DNA from: Bacillus atrophaeus
GTDB taxonomy: Bacteria > Bacillota > Bacilli > Bacillales > Bacillaceae
DNA length: 64,000 nt
Direction: 5' to 3'
Assembly (NCBI RefSeq): GCF_001584335.1
Contig: NZ_LSBB01000001.1
Span: 248,001 to 312,000 of the forward strand
The notes below the pieces were generated by a model. That model saw only the letters and a list, made by a program, of their open reading frames with translations, did no database searches and was not told the DNA's origin. The position numbers were made by a program, and so were the translations under genes. Shown here piece after piece: positions 1 to 9,606 of this stretch (position 1 is its first letter; each line of letters begins with the position of its first letter).

Positions 1-10
1 AAACAGGTAT

Positions 11-38
11 AAAAAAACAGGGCCGGTAACGGTCCTGT
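11..38 (-). terminator. katX terminator
   Basis: On the minus strand a CAGG-CCG stem with a short loop is followed by a run of seven T, just beyond the katX stop codon. Confidence 0.8.
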
Positions 39-46
39 TTTTTAGG

Positions 47-1690
47 TTAATACGGATCAGACGGATGGCTTTCTTTTTCAGCCTGCTGAGCGGCTTGAGC
101 GGTTTCTGTCGTGCCGATCGGTCCGTTGCTGTTGTTTTCCGCGGCTTTTTTCAGCCCTTCAGCAACCCGATTTCCGTAATCTGGATCGGCTTTTGTGAAA
201 TTCTCGATCATTTGGTCCTGAATGTCTTTCTTGCATGTCGATAAGGTATTGACCAGATTTGTAATCAATTCATTTCGTTCAAATTCAGAAAATCTCCGGT
301 ACGTTTCCCCGGCCTGTCCGAAATTGTTGGTTCTCTCGATTGCTTCCCGCTTTAAGTCGCCTTCGACATGAGGCGTATGGTCTTTCGCCTGCTTCGGCGC
401 TTCGTTCAATCCGCCCATGATGGATGGCTCATAGTTGACATGCGGGTTTTGTCCTTCGCCAATGTCCACCCGATATTGCATTTGCCCGCCTTGCTGATTG
501 GTCGCGACGTGTTTTTTCGGTGAGTTGATCGGCAGCTGCAAGTAGTTTGCGCCAACCCGATAACGCTGGGTGTCCGAATAGGCAAACGTCCGTCCCTGAA
601 GCAATTTATCATCAGAAAAATCAAGGCCGTCCACAAGCACGCCTGTTCCAAATGATGCCTGCTCTACTTCAGCATGGTAGTTTTCAGGATTTTTGTTTAA
701 CACCAATTTGCCGATCGGCTTCCATGGGAAGTCGTCTTTATACCACAGCTTTGTCGGATCAAGCGGATCAAAGTCAAGCTCCGGATGCTCATCATCGCTC
801 ATGATTTGGGCGTAAACTTCCCATTCCGGATAATCGCCATTTTCAATCGCTTCATACAAGTCCTGTGTCGCATGGTTGAAGTTTTTCCCTTGAATCTCTT
901 CTGCTTCTTTCTGCGTCAGATTGCGAATGCCCTGCTTCGGTTCAAAGTGGTATTTGACGAGAACAGCCTTGCCTTCTTCATTCACCCATTTGTATGCATG
1001 AACGCCTGATCCTTGCATATGCCGGTAGTTAGCGGGAATGCCCCAAGGCGAAAATAAGAATGTGATCATATGTGTCGCTTCAGGAGATTGAGAAATAAAG
1101 TCGAAAATACGTTCACCATCTTGGATATTGGTCACGGGATCAGGCTGAAAGGCGTGAACAAGATCCGGGAATTTGAGCGGATCACGGATAAAAAAGATTT
1201 TTAAGTTGTTCCCGACCAGATCCCAGTTTCCGTCTTCGGTATACAGCTTAACGGCAAAACCGCGCGGGTCCCGTAATGTCTCAGGTGAGTGTTTTCCATG
1301 ATTGACTGTTGAAAAACGAACAAATGCCGGCGTTTTCTTACCCTTTTCTTGAAAAAGCTTTGCCCGTGTGTACTTCGAAATTGGCTCGTCTCCAAAACCT
1401 CCGTAAGCTTCAAAATAACCGTGAGCCCCCGCGCCTCTTGCATGAACGACACGTTCAGGAATGCGTTCCCGGTCAAAGTGGCTGATTTTTTCTAGAAAAT
1501 CGTAATTTTCCAGAGTTGTCGGGCCTCTGTTGCCGACTGTTCTGACATTTTGATTGTCAGTGATGGGATGTCCCTGTCTGTTCGTCAAGGTTTCTTCAGA
1601 CTCGCTTTTTCCAGTGGTCTTGTGAGAAAGCTCATCTTCACTGCCTTCGACATTTGTACCGTGATACTCCTGCTGATTGTCATCTTTCAT
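47..1690 (-). CDS. katX: Spore catalase KatX
   Basis: Haem catalase that disproportionates hydrogen peroxide; in B. subtilis KatX is the catalase of the dormant spore and protects germinating spores. The 547-residue frame has the small-subunit clade organisation. The distal haem histidine lies in [14 protein letters not shown] (about residue 82), and the proximal tyrosine in [12 protein letters not shown] near residue 375. The N-terminal 60 residues are hydrophilic and low in complexity. The start is the ATG behind a strong AAAGGAGGGG site. The length matches KatX, and yxlJ as divergent neighbour is the usual B. subtilis context. A stress/forespore type promoter lies upstream. Confidence 0.95.
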   Translation of the reverse strand: MKDDNQQEYHGTNVEGSEDELSHKTTGKSESEETLTNRQGHPITDNQNVRTVGNRGPTTLENYDFLEKISHFDRERIPERVVHARGAGAHGYFEAYGGFGDEPISKYTRAKLFQEKGKKTPAFVRFSTVNHGKHSPETLRDPRGFAVKLYTEDGNWDLVGNNLKIFFIRDPLKFPDLVHAFQPDPVTNIQDGERIFDFISQSPEATHMITFLFSPWGIPANYRHMQGSGVHAYKWVNEEGKAVLVKYHFEPKQGIRNLTQKEAEEIQGKNFNHATQDLYEAIENGDYPEWEVYAQIMSDDEHPELDFDPLDPTKLWYKDDFPWKPIGKLVLNKNPENYHAEVEQASFGTGVLVDGLDFSDDKLLQGRTFAYSDTQRYRVGANYLQLPINSPKKHVATNQQGGQMQYRVDIGEGQNPHVNYEPSIMGGLNEAPKQAKDHTPHVEGDLKREAIERTNNFGQAGETYRRFSEFERNELITNLVNTLSTCKKDIQDQMIENFTKADPDYGNRVAEGLKKAAENNSNGPIGTTETAQAAQQAEKESHPSDPY

Positions 1691-1722
1691 TGGTTGACCC
1701 CTCCTTTTAGAACGGTAACAAT

Positions 1723-1749
1723 ATGCCCTATATGGAAAGTTTTTAAAAC
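1723..1749 (-). promoter_or_regulatory. katX promoter, sigma-B/sigma-F type
   Basis: Read on the minus strand: GTTTTA, 15 bases, then GGGCAT. GTTT with GGGWAT is the sigma-B pattern, and GGGCATATT also satisfies the sigma-F -10 pattern GGNNANANT. Both factors are known to drive katX in B. subtilis. The assignment here is by motif only. Confidence 0.6.
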
Positions 1750-1819
1750 TGTTCGTTTTTTTTCATTTGTTTCGGGAATGGTACAGTGTACAGCAAAATG
1801 GGAAAAGGAGACGTAACTT

Positions 1820-2410
1820 GTGAATAGAGAAAGACATCCGATACCTATCGAGTTTTATCAAAAAACAGCGCTTGAGCTTGCCCCGTCTCTTCTCGGCTGT
1901 TTATTAGTGAAGGAAACAGACGAAGGCATAGCTTCAGGTTATATTGTGGAAACAGAGGCCTATATGGGCGCAGAAGACAGAGCGGCCCACAGCTTTAACA
2001 ATCGGCGGACGAAACGTACCGAGATCATGTTCGGGGAAGCGGGGCGGGTGTATACGTATGTCATGCATACCCATACATTAATGAATGTTGTCGCCGCAAC
2101 AACGGATATTCCCCAAGCTGTGTTAATCAGAGCCATTGAGCCTCATGAAGGCCAGTTTTTAATGGAGAAAAGAAGACCTGGCCGGCGTCCAAGGGAGTGG
2201 ACTAACGGTCCCGGAAAGCTGACAAAAGCGATCGGGGTGACCATGAATGACTACGGTCGCCAGATCACTGAACAGCCTCTGTATATTGAAAAAGGGTATA
2301 CGCCGGAGGAGATATCGACAGGTCCGCGTATCGGGATTGAAAACAGCGGTGAGGCGCGGGACTATCCGTGGCGTTTTTGGGTAACGGGAAACCGCTATGT
2401 CTCGCGATGA
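1820..2410 (+). CDS. yxlJ: 3-methyladenine (alkylpurine) DNA glycosylase
   Basis: Base-excision repair glycosylase of the AAG/MPG family, which removes 3-methyladenine and related alkylated purines. The 196-residue frame carries the family signature VETEAYMGAEDRAAHSF, whose first Glu (about residue 43) is expected to activate the catalytic water, and RTKRTEIMFGEAGRVYVY-like pocket residues with MFG and YTYVMH. The GTG start at 1820 follows AAAAGGAGACG. It is divergent from katX and about 60 bases upstream of a small peptide gene; no strong terminator separates the two, so they may be cotranscribed. Confidence 0.9.
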   Translation: MNRERHPIPIEFYQKTALELAPSLLGCLLVKETDEGIASGYIVETEAYMGAEDRAAHSFNNRRTKRTEIMFGEAGRVYTYVMHTHTLMNVVAATTDIPQAVLIRAIEPHEGQFLMEKRRPGRRPREWTNGPGKLTKAIGVTMNDYGRQITEQPLYIEKGYTPEEISTGPRIGIENSGEARDYPWRFWVTGNRYVSR

Positions 2411-2473
2411 TTCCATGTTTAACCACTAGGCAATGCGGGGAATTATTGATAAAAAGGAAGGGAGAGTTCAAAC

Positions 2474-2599
2474 GTGAAAAAATTGTTCAAAAACGTTGTG
2501 AAATGGGCGCCGATCATTTATCCGATCGTCAGAAAAATCATGAAAGATCGAAAAGCGTCTAAACAAAAGCATATGTCCGCATCCCGTACAGCCGGCTGA
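2474..2599 (+). CDS. Small basic protein, 41 residues
   Basis: A short frame opens with GTG at 2474, eight bases after AAGGAAGGGAGAG, and ends immediately before a terminator. The product begins [21 protein letters not shown] and is strongly basic, with an amphipathic or membrane-touching N-terminal half and a Lys/Arg-rich tail. Its position between yxlJ and the lic locus suggests the uncharacterised B. subtilis gene yxzF, but this is from memory of gene order only. Function is unknown. The good ribosome binding site and the terminator inside its last codons support it being expressed. Confidence 0.65.
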   Translation: MKKLFKNVVKWAPIIYPIVRKIMKDRKASKQKHMSASRTAG

Positions 2600-2614
2600 T
2601 CCGGCTGTTTTTTT
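2588..2614 (+). terminator. Terminator after yxlJ and the small peptide gene
   Basis: ACAGCCGG, five-base loop, CCGGCTGT, then seven T. The left arm overlaps the stop codon of the small gene. Confidence 0.85.
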
Positions 2615-2773
2615 ATGGGTCTGTCCTCCTTCATCACCCATCCCGGTATTTCCTCTGTTCATTGACTTGCATCCATCCCCATTATAGAATTTATGTACAT
2701 TTACTCGTTTTCCTTCACCATTCTTTCTGCCTATTCTTCATGCCCGCATCTACTCTGATAGGAGGTTTTTCTC

Positions 2774-4705
2774 ATGCTTCAAGGGCGGCTTCGTGAAATA
2801 TTACGCTTGCTTATGGCTGCTGATGCTCCGGTTACAAGCTCAGTCATCGCGGCAAATCTCAAAGTGACATCGCGGACGGTCCGCAATGACATAAAGGAAT
2901 TACAAGATATCCTTGCCCAACAGGGCGCCGTTGTTCATTCAGTCAGAGGTTCAGGCTATCAGCTGCATATCCAAAACGAACAGAAATTCAGAGGGCTTCT
3001 TCAGGACGTATTTCAGCAAAATAAAGGCCTTCCCGTCTTTCCGGAGGAGAGAATCAGCTACTTAATGAAACGGCTGCTGCTGACAGAGCACTATCTTAAA
3101 CTCGACAGTCTGGCAGAGGAGCTGTTCATCAGCAAATCGACCTTGCAAACGGATCTGAAAGAAGTCAAGAAACGGCTGCTTCCTTACGACATTGTTTTGG
3201 AAACACGCCCGAATTACGGTTTTAAGCTTCGCGGCGATGAAGTCCGGATGCGATACTGTATGGCCGAATACATTGTAGATGAAAGAGAAACTGAGATTGA
3301 TTATCTGAATGAAAAGGCTGATATTTTGCCAAAAGAAGAAATCGCCGCCATCCGATCAGTCATCATGAAAAAAGTGAACAATGTTCAAATCCCATTGTCC
3401 AATCTCGGGCTGAACAACCTTATCATTCATATCGCCATTGCATGTAAACGGATACGAACAGGAAACTATGTATCTCTTTTTCCGGAAGATATGGAAAATA
3501 TCTTGCTTCAAAAAGAATACAAAGCCGCTCAAACAATTGTGGAAGAGCTTGAATCAGAGCTGTCTGTAACTTTCCCGGAAAGTGAAACAGCCTATATCGC
3601 CATTCACCTGTTGGGAACAAAGCGAATGACACAGTCTCAAAATGGAGATACAGAGTATACAGGATTCATAGATCAAGAAACAAGTAAGCTGGCTGCCTCT
3701 ATCATTGAAACGGTTGAGGAAGAGTTAACTTTAGGTATCATGCACGATCAGGAGCTGAGGATGGGGCTGGCGCTGCATTTAAAACCGGCAGTCAACCGTA
3801 ATCGATATGGGATGAATCTGCGGAATCCAATGCTATCAGCCATCAAAGAGAACTATCCTCTTGCTTTTGAAGCTGGAATTATCGCAGGGGTTGTCATCAA
3901 GGATAAAACGGGGATTGAGATCCACGAAAATGAAATCGGTTATTTGGCCCTCCACTTTGGGGCTGCAATAGAACGAAGAAAAACCGAAAGCCCCCCAAAG
4001 CGCTGTATCATCGTCTGTGCATCAGGAGCTGGCAGCGCCCAGCTTCTGAGAGAAAAGCTTCGTTCGCACTTTGGGAAAAGGCTCGATATTCTCGGGACGG
4101 CAGAATACTATAGTCTTGATCAAATATCCTATGAATCAGTTGATTTTGTCGTCAGTACAATTCCGATCAAAAGGGAACTGCCCGTCCCCGTTCTGAAAGT
4201 AAACACGATACTAGGCGGCAATGACTTTGCCAAAATTGAATCCAAATTGGACGGCGAGAAAGAACCGGATAGCCGGTATATCAAAAAAGAGCTTGTCTTT
4301 TTACATCAGAATCTTCAATCAAAGGAAGACGTGATTCGATTTTTAGGGCAAAAAGCTGTTGAACACGGCTTTGCAGAGGACGGAATCATAGATTCAATTT
4401 TTGAAAGAGAAGCCATTTCTCCAACGTGCTTCGGAAATCTTGTCGCCATTCCGCATCCTCTAATTCCGCAGACCGAATCTACATTCTGGGTTGTCTGCAC
4501 GCTGAAAAAACCGATTGACTGGGAAAATAAACGTGTGCAATTTGTCTGTCTGCTGTGTGTGGAAAAAGAGAATAAAGCGGATTTGCAAAGCATGTATAAG
4601 CTGCTCGGCAGCATACTGGATGATCCTGCGGCTGTCAGCCAGTTATTAAAAAGCCGTACATACAAGGAATTTTCGGAGATATTTCGTAAAAAAACGATCC
4701 GATAA
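2774..4705 (+). CDS. licR: LicR, PRD-containing transcriptional activator of the lic operon
   Basis: PTS-controlled DNA-binding activator of licBCAH. The 643 residues show an N-terminal helix-turn-helix pair (about 1-150), two PTS regulation domains with phosphorylatable histidines (IIHIAIACKR near 219, YIAIHLLGTKR near 277, LALHLKPAVNR near 334, YLALHFGAA near 392), an EIIB-like domain with CIIVCASGAG near 413, and a C-terminal EIIA-like domain with AIPHPLIPQ near 559. This is the MtlR/LicR architecture. Known behaviour: HPr phosphorylation activates, and EII-dependent phosphorylation in the absence of substrate inactivates. GGAGG precedes the ATG by eight bases. It is adjacent to and codirectional with licB. 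Confidence 0.95.
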   Translation: MLQGRLREILRLLMAADAPVTSSVIAANLKVTSRTVRNDIKELQDILAQQGAVVHSVRGSGYQLHIQNEQKFRGLLQDVFQQNKGLPVFPEERISYLMKRLLLTEHYLKLDSLAEELFISKSTLQTDLKEVKKRLLPYDIVLETRPNYGFKLRGDEVRMRYCMAEYIVDERETEIDYLNEKADILPKEEIAAIRSVIMKKVNNVQIPLSNLGLNNLIIHIAIACKRIRTGNYVSLFPEDMENILLQKEYKAAQTIVEELESELSVTFPESETAYIAIHLLGTKRMTQSQNGDTEYTGFIDQETSKLAASIIETVEEELTLGIMHDQELRMGLALHLKPAVNRNRYGMNLRNPMLSAIKENYPLAFEAGIIAGVVIKDKTGIEIHENEIGYLALHFGAAIERRKTESPPKRCIIVCASGAGSAQLLREKLRSHFGKRLDILGTAEYYSLDQISYESVDFVVSTIPIKRELPVPVLKVNTILGGNDFAKIESKLDGEKEPDSRYIKKELVFLHQNLQSKEDVIRFLGQKAVEHGFAEDGIIDSIFEREAISPTCFGNLVAIPHPLIPQTESTFWVVCTLKKPIDWENKRVQFVCLLCVEKENKADLQSMYKLLGSILDDPAAVSQLLKSRTYKEFSEIFRKKTIR

Positions 4706-4721
4706 AGGCCTGGAAATAACA

Positions 4722-4744
4722 TTTTTCCGCTGTCAGCGGAAAAA
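4722..4744 (+). promoter_or_regulatory. Palindromic operator, probable LicR site of licB
   Basis: A perfect 23-bp palindrome: TTTTTCCGCTG, central T, CAGCGGAAAAA. It lies just upstream of the -35 position of the licB promoter, where an activator would bind. The same half-sites recur before ywbA (26727-26749). LicR binding is inferred from the position and from knowledge that LicR acts at an inverted repeat before licB. Confidence 0.75.
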
Positions 4745-4757
4745 GCCTGAGTGTATA

Positions 4758-4780
4758 TGAAAGCGATTTCATAATATGAT
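4758..4780 (+). promoter_or_regulatory. cre site and -10 box of licBCAH
   Basis: TGAAAGCGATTTCA (4758-4771) matches the CcpA cre consensus. It is followed after three bases by TATGAT (4775-4780), a good -10 box. No -35 hexamer is visible 17 bases upstream, which fits an activator-dependent promoter repressed by CcpA across the core promoter. Confidence 0.8.
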
Positions 4781-4832
4781 GTTATCAACAGCAAGACAAT
4801 ACAAACCATCAAACTCTTAGGGGGCCTTTTAC

Positions 4833-5141
4833 ATGAATATATTACTAGTTTGTGCAGCAGGTATGTCTACTAGCTTGCTTGTGAGCAAAATGGAGAAAAG
4901 TGCAAAGGAACAAGGAAAAGAGTATACAATTTGGGCTGTTTCAGGTGACTCTGTAAAAAATCATATTGATAAAGCGGATGTTTTGCTGCTTGGTCCGCAA
5001 GTCCGTTACATGCTTCCGCAGCTGAAAAAACTAGGAGAATCGAAAGGAGTTCCGGTAGATGTCATTAATACCGTCCATTATGGCACATGCAACGGGGCTG
5101 AGGTGCTGAAATCGGCAGAACAGCTTGGAAATGCGTCATAG
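4833..5141 (+). CDS. licB: Lichenan/cellobiose PTS EIIB component LicB
   Basis: Cytoplasmic phosphotransfer domain of the lactose/cellobiose PTS family. In the 102-residue protein the phosphorylated cysteine is in [17 protein letters not shown] (Cys7), the usual EIIB-Lac P-loop. It receives phosphate from LicA and passes it to sugar bound by LicC. The ATG follows TTAGGGGGCC. It is the first gene of licBCAH, 15 bases before licC. Confidence 0.95.
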   Translation: MNILLVCAAGMSTSLLVSKMEKSAKEQGKEYTIWAVSGDSVKNHIDKADVLLLGPQVRYMLPQLKKLGESKGVPVDVINTVHYGTCNGAEVLKSAEQLGNAS

Positions 5142-5156
5142 AGAGGGGCGGAACAT

Positions 5157-6515
5157 GTGAATAAAGTCAACCAATTATTAGAAGAAAAGGTCATGCCAAT
5201 CGCCGGAAGAATCGCAGCACAGCGCCACTTGCAAGCGCTTCGTGACGGAATCATTCTTACGATGCCGCTGATTATCATTGGATCTTTTTTCCTTATCATC
5301 GGCAACCTGCCGATTCCGGGATACGCGGAATTCATGACGAAAACGTTCGGCAGTTCTTGGGCCGAGAAATTATCCTACCCGGTTGACGCCACATTTGAAA
5401 TCATGGGGCTTGTCGCTGCGTTCGGGATTGCCTACCGGCTGGCGGAAAAGTATGGTGTCGATGCCTTGTCGGCGGGAGCGATATCCCTGGCGGCTTTTCT
5501 TTTAGCGACGCCGTACCAAGTGCCGTTCATACCGGACGGATCGACAAAAGAAATACTGGTCAGCGGCGGTATTCCTTTATCCTTGATGGGAAGTAAAGGA
5601 TTGTTCGTCGCGATGATTATCGCGATGGTCTCCACAGAGATTTACCGTCTGATCATTCAGCGCAATATGGTATTTAAAATGCCGGATGGCGTTCCTCCGG
5701 CGGTCAGCAAATCCTTTATCGCTTTGATTCCGGGTTTTGCTGTTATCTTCCTCATTTGGGGAGCGCGTCTGATTGTTGAAGCGACTCCGTTTGAAAGCCT
5801 TCATAATGTTGTAAGCGTTTTACTGGGGACACCGCTTTCCATACTTGGGGGCAGCCTCGGCGGAAGCCTTGTCGCCGAAGCCGTCAAAATGCTCTTGTGG
5901 GCTTGCGGCCTGCACGGAGCGAATATTGTCGGGGGCGTCATGGCGCCAATTTGGTACGGAGCCATGGATGCCAACCGGGTCGCATTTCAGGCAGGGGAAG
6001 CACTTCCGAACATCTTCACTCAGCAATTTTTCGAAATCTGGATTAATATCGGAGGAAGCGGCGCCACGCTCGCTCTTGTCATCACGATGTTTTTGCGGGC
6101 CAGAAGTAAGCAAATGAAGCAGCTCGGCAAGCTTGCAGTCGGTCCGGCCATCTTCAATATTAATGAACCGATCATCTTTGGAATGCCGATTGTCATGAAT
6201 CCGATGCTTCTCATTCCGTTTATCATCACTCCACTGGTCACACTGACACTGACATACATCGGCATGAGCACAGGCCTTGTCGCTAAACCGGCCGGAATTG
6301 CCGTTCCTTGGACCATGCCGCCGATCTTCTCAGGCTATCTGGCAACCGGCGGAAAAATCTCGGGTGCGGTCATGCAGGCCATTAACATTGCCGTTTCGTT
6401 TGTCGTCTATTACCCATTCTTCAGAATGTGGGATAAACAAAAGCTGAGAGAAGAAAGTGAGCTCGAGCAGGCTCAAGCATCTTCAATCCCGGAAGACAAA
6501 GAAGCGGTTTTGTAA
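5157..6515 (+). CDS. licC: Lichenan/cellobiose PTS EIIC permease LicC
   Basis: Membrane permease subunit that imports and phosphorylates beta-glucan oligosaccharides such as cellobiose together with LicB and LicA. The 452 residues form about ten hydrophobic segments. Family features include LRDGIILTMPLIIIGSFF near the N-terminus, NINEPIIFGMP near residue 338 and PAGIAVPWTMPP near 377. A GTG start at 5157 follows GAGAGGGGCGG. YwbA (26840-28192) is a close paralogue over its whole length. Confidence 0.95.
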   Translation: MNKVNQLLEEKVMPIAGRIAAQRHLQALRDGIILTMPLIIIGSFFLIIGNLPIPGYAEFMTKTFGSSWAEKLSYPVDATFEIMGLVAAFGIAYRLAEKYGVDALSAGAISLAAFLLATPYQVPFIPDGSTKEILVSGGIPLSLMGSKGLFVAMIIAMVSTEIYRLIIQRNMVFKMPDGVPPAVSKSFIALIPGFAVIFLIWGARLIVEATPFESLHNVVSVLLGTPLSILGGSLGGSLVAEAVKMLLWACGLHGANIVGGVMAPIWYGAMDANRVAFQAGEALPNIFTQQFFEIWINIGGSGATLALVITMFLRARSKQMKQLGKLAVGPAIFNINEPIIFGMPIVMNPMLLIPFIITPLVTLTLTYIGMSTGLVAKPAGIAVPWTMPPIFSGYLATGGKISGAVMQAINIAVSFVVYYPFFRMWDKQKLREESELEQAQASSIPEDKEAVL

Positions 6516-6533
6516 AGAAAGGAAGTGAAACGT

Positions 6534-6866
6534 GTGAATGAAAATATGGAACAAATCATCTTTCAAATTATTCTTCATGGAGGCAACGGCAGAAGCTCGG
6601 CAATGGAAGCGATAGCCGCCGCTAAAAACGGTGACAGAGCAGAAGCGCTGAAAAAGCTTCAGGAGTCAGCTGATGAATTGCAAAAAGCCCATCATTTTCA
6701 AACCGAATTAATTCAAAATGAAGCGGGCGGGAAAAAAACAGAGATGTCGCTGCTGATGGTTCATGCGCAGGATCATTTAATGAACGCCATGACTGTGAAG
6801 GATTTGGCCGCTGAAATGATTGATCTTTATGAGAAAATCACCGTACAAAGGGGAGCGAGTATATGA
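6534..6866 (+). CDS. licA: Lichenan/cellobiose PTS EIIA component LicA
   Basis: EIIA of the lactose/cellobiose PTS family, the phosphate donor to LicB. The chosen GTG at 6534 gives 110 residues, the usual family length, and lies at good distance from AAAGGAAG; an in-frame GTG at 6525 overlaps that site. The protein is helical. The phosphoryl histidine is expected in LLMVHAQDHLMNA near residue 77. The stop overlaps the licH start by four bases (ATGA), so the two are translationally coupled. Confidence 0.93.
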   Translation: MNENMEQIIFQIILHGGNGRSSAMEAIAAAKNGDRAEALKKLQESADELQKAHHFQTELIQNEAGGKKTEMSLLMVHAQDHLMNAMTVKDLAAEMIDLYEKITVQRGASI

Positions 6867-8191
6867 CAAAAGGATTGAAAATCGTAACGATAGGCGGAGG
6901 CTCAAGCTATACACCCGAGCTTGTGGAAGGTTTAATCAAACGGTATGATGAGCTTCCGGTCAGAGAATTGTGGCTCGTTGATATACCGGCAGGAGAAGAA
7001 AAACTGAACATTGTCGGCACACTCGCAAAGCGAATGATTGAAAAGGCAGGAGTGCCGATTGACATTCATCTGACACTTGATCGGAGAGAAGCGCTAAAAG
7101 ATGCCGACTTTGTCACCACTCAGTTCCGCGTCGGTTTGTTGCAGGCGCGTGCCAAGGATGAACGAATCCCATTGAAATACGGCGTCATCGGACAGGAAAC
7201 AAATGGTCCGGGCGGATTATTTAAAGGACTGCGCACCATCCCTGTGATTCTTGAGATCGCAAAGGATATCGAAGAGCTTTGCCCGAATGCCTGGCTTGTT
7301 AACTTTACAAATCCGGCAGGTATGGTGACTGAAGCGCTCCTTCGCTACTCGAATCTCAAGAAAGTCGTCGGCTTATGTAATGTTCCGATCGGCATGAAAA
7401 TGGGCGTTGCCAAAGCATTGGATGTAGATGTCAGCCGGATTGAAGTCCAATTTGCAGGGTTGAACCACATGGTCTTCGGATTAGATGTCTTCTTGGATGG
7501 TGTCAGTGTGAAGGATCAGGTCATCGAAGCGATGGGAGATCCGAAAAATGCGATGACGATGAAAAATATTTCCGGCGCCAACTGGGAGCCTGAGTTTATT
7601 AAAGCGCTTGATTTGATTCCATGCGGATACCACCGTTACTACTTCAAAACGAAGGAAATGCTTGAGCATGAAGTGGAAGCGTCCCAAACAGAAGGAACCA
7701 GGGCGGAAGTTGTGCAGCAGGTAGAAAAAGAGCTGTTTGAACTTTATAAAGATCCAAACCTTGCGATTAAACCGCCGCAGCTGGAAAAACGGGGAGGCGC
7801 TTATTATAGCGATGCTGCCTGCAACTTGATCAGCTCCATTTATAATGATAAACACGACATTCAGCCTGTGAATACGATCAATAATGGGGCAATCGCAAGC
7901 ATTCCTGACGATTCCGCCGTTGAAGTAAACTGTGTCATGACGAAAAACGGACCGAAGCCAATTGCAGTCGGCGATTTGCCGGTTTCCGTCAGAGGACTGG
8001 TTCAGCAAATTAAATCATTTGAACGCGTCGCCGCAGAAGCCGCTGTGACAGGAGACTACCAAACAGCGCTCCTCGCCATGACGATCAACCCGCTTGTTCC
8101 GTCGGACACTGTGGCGAAAGAGATTCTGGATGAAATGCTTGAGGCCCATAAAGAGCACCTGCCTCAGTTCTTTAGATCAATTGAAGCGTGA
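6863..8191 (+). CDS. licH: 6-phospho-beta-glucosidase LicH (GH4)
   Basis: NAD- and metal-dependent glycoside hydrolase of family 4 that splits the phosphorylated disaccharide delivered by LicBCA into glucose and glucose 6-phosphate. The 442-residue protein opens with the Rossmann motif IVTIGGGSSYTPEL. It contains the family sequences GQETNGPGG (about 112) and VNFTNPAGMVTEAL (about 148), and the metal-binding Cys/His region VVGLCNVPIG to GLNHM (about 170-202). It is the last gene of licBCAH and is followed by a terminator. Confidence 0.95.
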   Translation: MTKGLKIVTIGGGSSYTPELVEGLIKRYDELPVRELWLVDIPAGEEKLNIVGTLAKRMIEKAGVPIDIHLTLDRREALKDADFVTTQFRVGLLQARAKDERIPLKYGVIGQETNGPGGLFKGLRTIPVILEIAKDIEELCPNAWLVNFTNPAGMVTEALLRYSNLKKVVGLCNVPIGMKMGVAKALDVDVSRIEVQFAGLNHMVFGLDVFLDGVSVKDQVIEAMGDPKNAMTMKNISGANWEPEFIKALDLIPCGYHRYYFKTKEMLEHEVEASQTEGTRAEVVQQVEKELFELYKDPNLAIKPPQLEKRGGAYYSDAACNLISSIYNDKHDIQPVNTINNGAIASIPDDSAVEVNCVMTKNGPKPIAVGDLPVSVRGLVQQIKSFERVAAEAAVTGDYQTALLAMTINPLVPSDTVAKEILDEMLEAHKEHLPQFFRSIEA

Positions 8192-8199
8192 TGAGAAAA

Positions 8200-8226
8200 G
8201 GTCCGGCGCGCAGCCGGACCTTTTTT
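8200..8226 (+). terminator. licBCAH terminator
   Basis: AGGTCCGGC and GCCGGACCT arms around GCGCA, followed by six T. Confidence 0.9.
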
Positions 8227-8310
8227 GGCTGATATGAAATACGCACCTTCTAAAACGGACACCCCGCCGGAGTTTTCTCTCTGGAACGAACACGCGGAAG
8301 TTTCCAGGCA

Positions 8311-8351
8311 AACAAAAACCCAAAAACGAACGGAAGGTTCATTTCTGGGTC
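8311..8351 (-). terminator. ilvK terminator
   Basis: On the minus strand ACCCAGAAATGAAC pairs imperfectly with GTTCGTTTTTGGGT and is followed by a T-rich run, ten bases after the ilvK stop. Confidence 0.7.
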
Positions 8352-8361
8352 ATGAAGCATG

Positions 8362-9453
8362 TTATTTGCTTTCACTTAGTGACGCGACTTCTGTTGTCCA
8401 GCCAAATGGATCAGGCTCAGTGCCTTTTTGAATGCCTGTGATCGTGTCATATAATTTCTTGGCGATTTCTCCTGTTTCACCGTGATTGATAACGAGGTTT
8501 TCATCCTGCCAGATCAATTCGCCTACCGGAGAAATAACGGCAGCCGTTCCTGTGCCGAACGCTTCTTCAAGAATGCCGTCTTTGTGTGCCTGGATCACTT
8601 CGTCAACGGAAATTTTCCGTTCTGTTACCGGCACTCCCCAATGCTCAAGCAGGTTGAGGACGGAATTGCGGGTGATTCCCTCCAAAATGCTTCCGTTCAG
8701 CATAGGCGTGATGATTTCGCCGTTAATTTTGAAGAAGATGTTCATGCTGCCGACTTCTTCAATGTATTTTTTCTCAATGCCATCCAGCCAAAGAACCTGT
8801 GAAAAGCCTTTTTCCTCCGCGATCTGCTGTGCTTTTAAGCTTGAGGCATAGTTTCCGGCTGTTTTTGCGTTTCCTGTTCCGCCTCTTACCGCGCGGACAA
8901 ATTCGCTTTCCACGGCAATTTTGACAGGCTTGATGCCTTCTTTGTAATAAGAGCCGACCGGAGAAAGAATGATAAACAGCTTGTACGTATGGGACGCCGC
9001 CACGCCAAGGAAAGGTTCGGTTGCAATGATAAACGGACGGATATACAAGGACGTGCCTTCTGCTTTCGGAATCCAGTCTTTATCAATTGCGATGAGCTGC
9101 TTTAAGCCTTCAAGGACCTGTTCTTCATCAATTTGAGGAATGCAAATTCGATCGTTTGATTTATTGAGCCGTTCCATATTTTTATCCGGTCTGAAAAGCA
9201 AGACCTGATCACTATTTGTCACATAAGCCTTTAAGCCTTCAAAAACCGTTTGGCCATAGTGATATACCATAGCGGCCGGGTCCAGTGAAACGGCTTGATA
9301 AGGAATAATTCTCGGGTCGAACCAGCCTTGATCAGCAGCATAATCCATTACAAACATATGGTCAGTAAATACTCTTCCGAATGCAAGCTGATTGGGGTCT
9401 GGTTTTGGTTTTTTGGCTGAAGTTAATTCAACACGAATCGTTTGTTTAGTCAT
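8362..9453 (-). CDS. ilvK: Branched-chain amino acid aminotransferase IlvK (YwaA)
   Basis: Fold-type IV PLP enzyme that interconverts leucine, isoleucine and valine with their 2-oxo acids. From the ATG at 9453 the protein has 363 residues. MVYHYGQTVFEGLKAY and the Lys-bearing GGTGNAKTAGNYA (Lys near 200, expected to bind PLP) are family signatures, and EAFGTGTAAVISPVG lies near the C-terminus. Upstream frame to 9558 has no ribosome binding site, whereas GGGAGATTGACC precedes 9453. The leader carries a candidate promoter and a weak CodY-like stretch. It is monocistronic, with its own terminator. Confidence 0.93.
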   Translation of the reverse strand: MTKQTIRVELTSAKKPKPDPNQLAFGRVFTDHMFVMDYAADQGWFDPRIIPYQAVSLDPAAMVYHYGQTVFEGLKAYVTNSDQVLLFRPDKNMERLNKSNDRICIPQIDEEQVLEGLKQLIAIDKDWIPKAEGTSLYIRPFIIATEPFLGVAASHTYKLFIILSPVGSYYKEGIKPVKIAVESEFVRAVRGGTGNAKTAGNYASSLKAQQIAEEKGFSQVLWLDGIEKKYIEEVGSMNIFFKINGEIITPMLNGSILEGITRNSVLNLLEHWGVPVTERKISVDEVIQAHKDGILEEAFGTGTAAVISPVGELIWQDENLVINHGETGEIAKKLYDTITGIQKGTEPDPFGWTTEVASLSESK

Positions 9454-9511
9454 GGTCAATCTCCCTGCAGTTATATTGTTTGTAAAGTCAAACTTGTTTG
9501 AAAATAATTTA

Positions 9512-9539
9512 TATTCTATTGTATACCTTCCCCAAATAT
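9512..9539 (-). promoter_or_regulatory. Candidate ilvK promoter
   Basis: Read on the minus strand, TTGCGA and TACAAT are separated by about 16 bases. An AT-rich stretch just downstream resembles the CodY box with four mismatches, so CodY control is only a suggestion. Confidence 0.45.
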
Positions 9540-9574
9540 TCGCAATAGGTTTACTCAAATTTGTGAAAAGTTAT

Positions 9575-9606
9575 CAAAAAAAGCAGGAGAAATGTTCCTC
9601 TCCTGC
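9575..9606 (-). terminator. dlt operon terminator
   Basis: On the minus strand GCAGGAG, ten-base loop, CTCCTGC and seven T. Confidence 0.85.

Noticed and set aside
4315..4812. 165-codon minus-strand frame opposite the end of licR
   Set aside because: It is an antisense shadow of the EIIA-like domain of LicR and covers the licB promoter.
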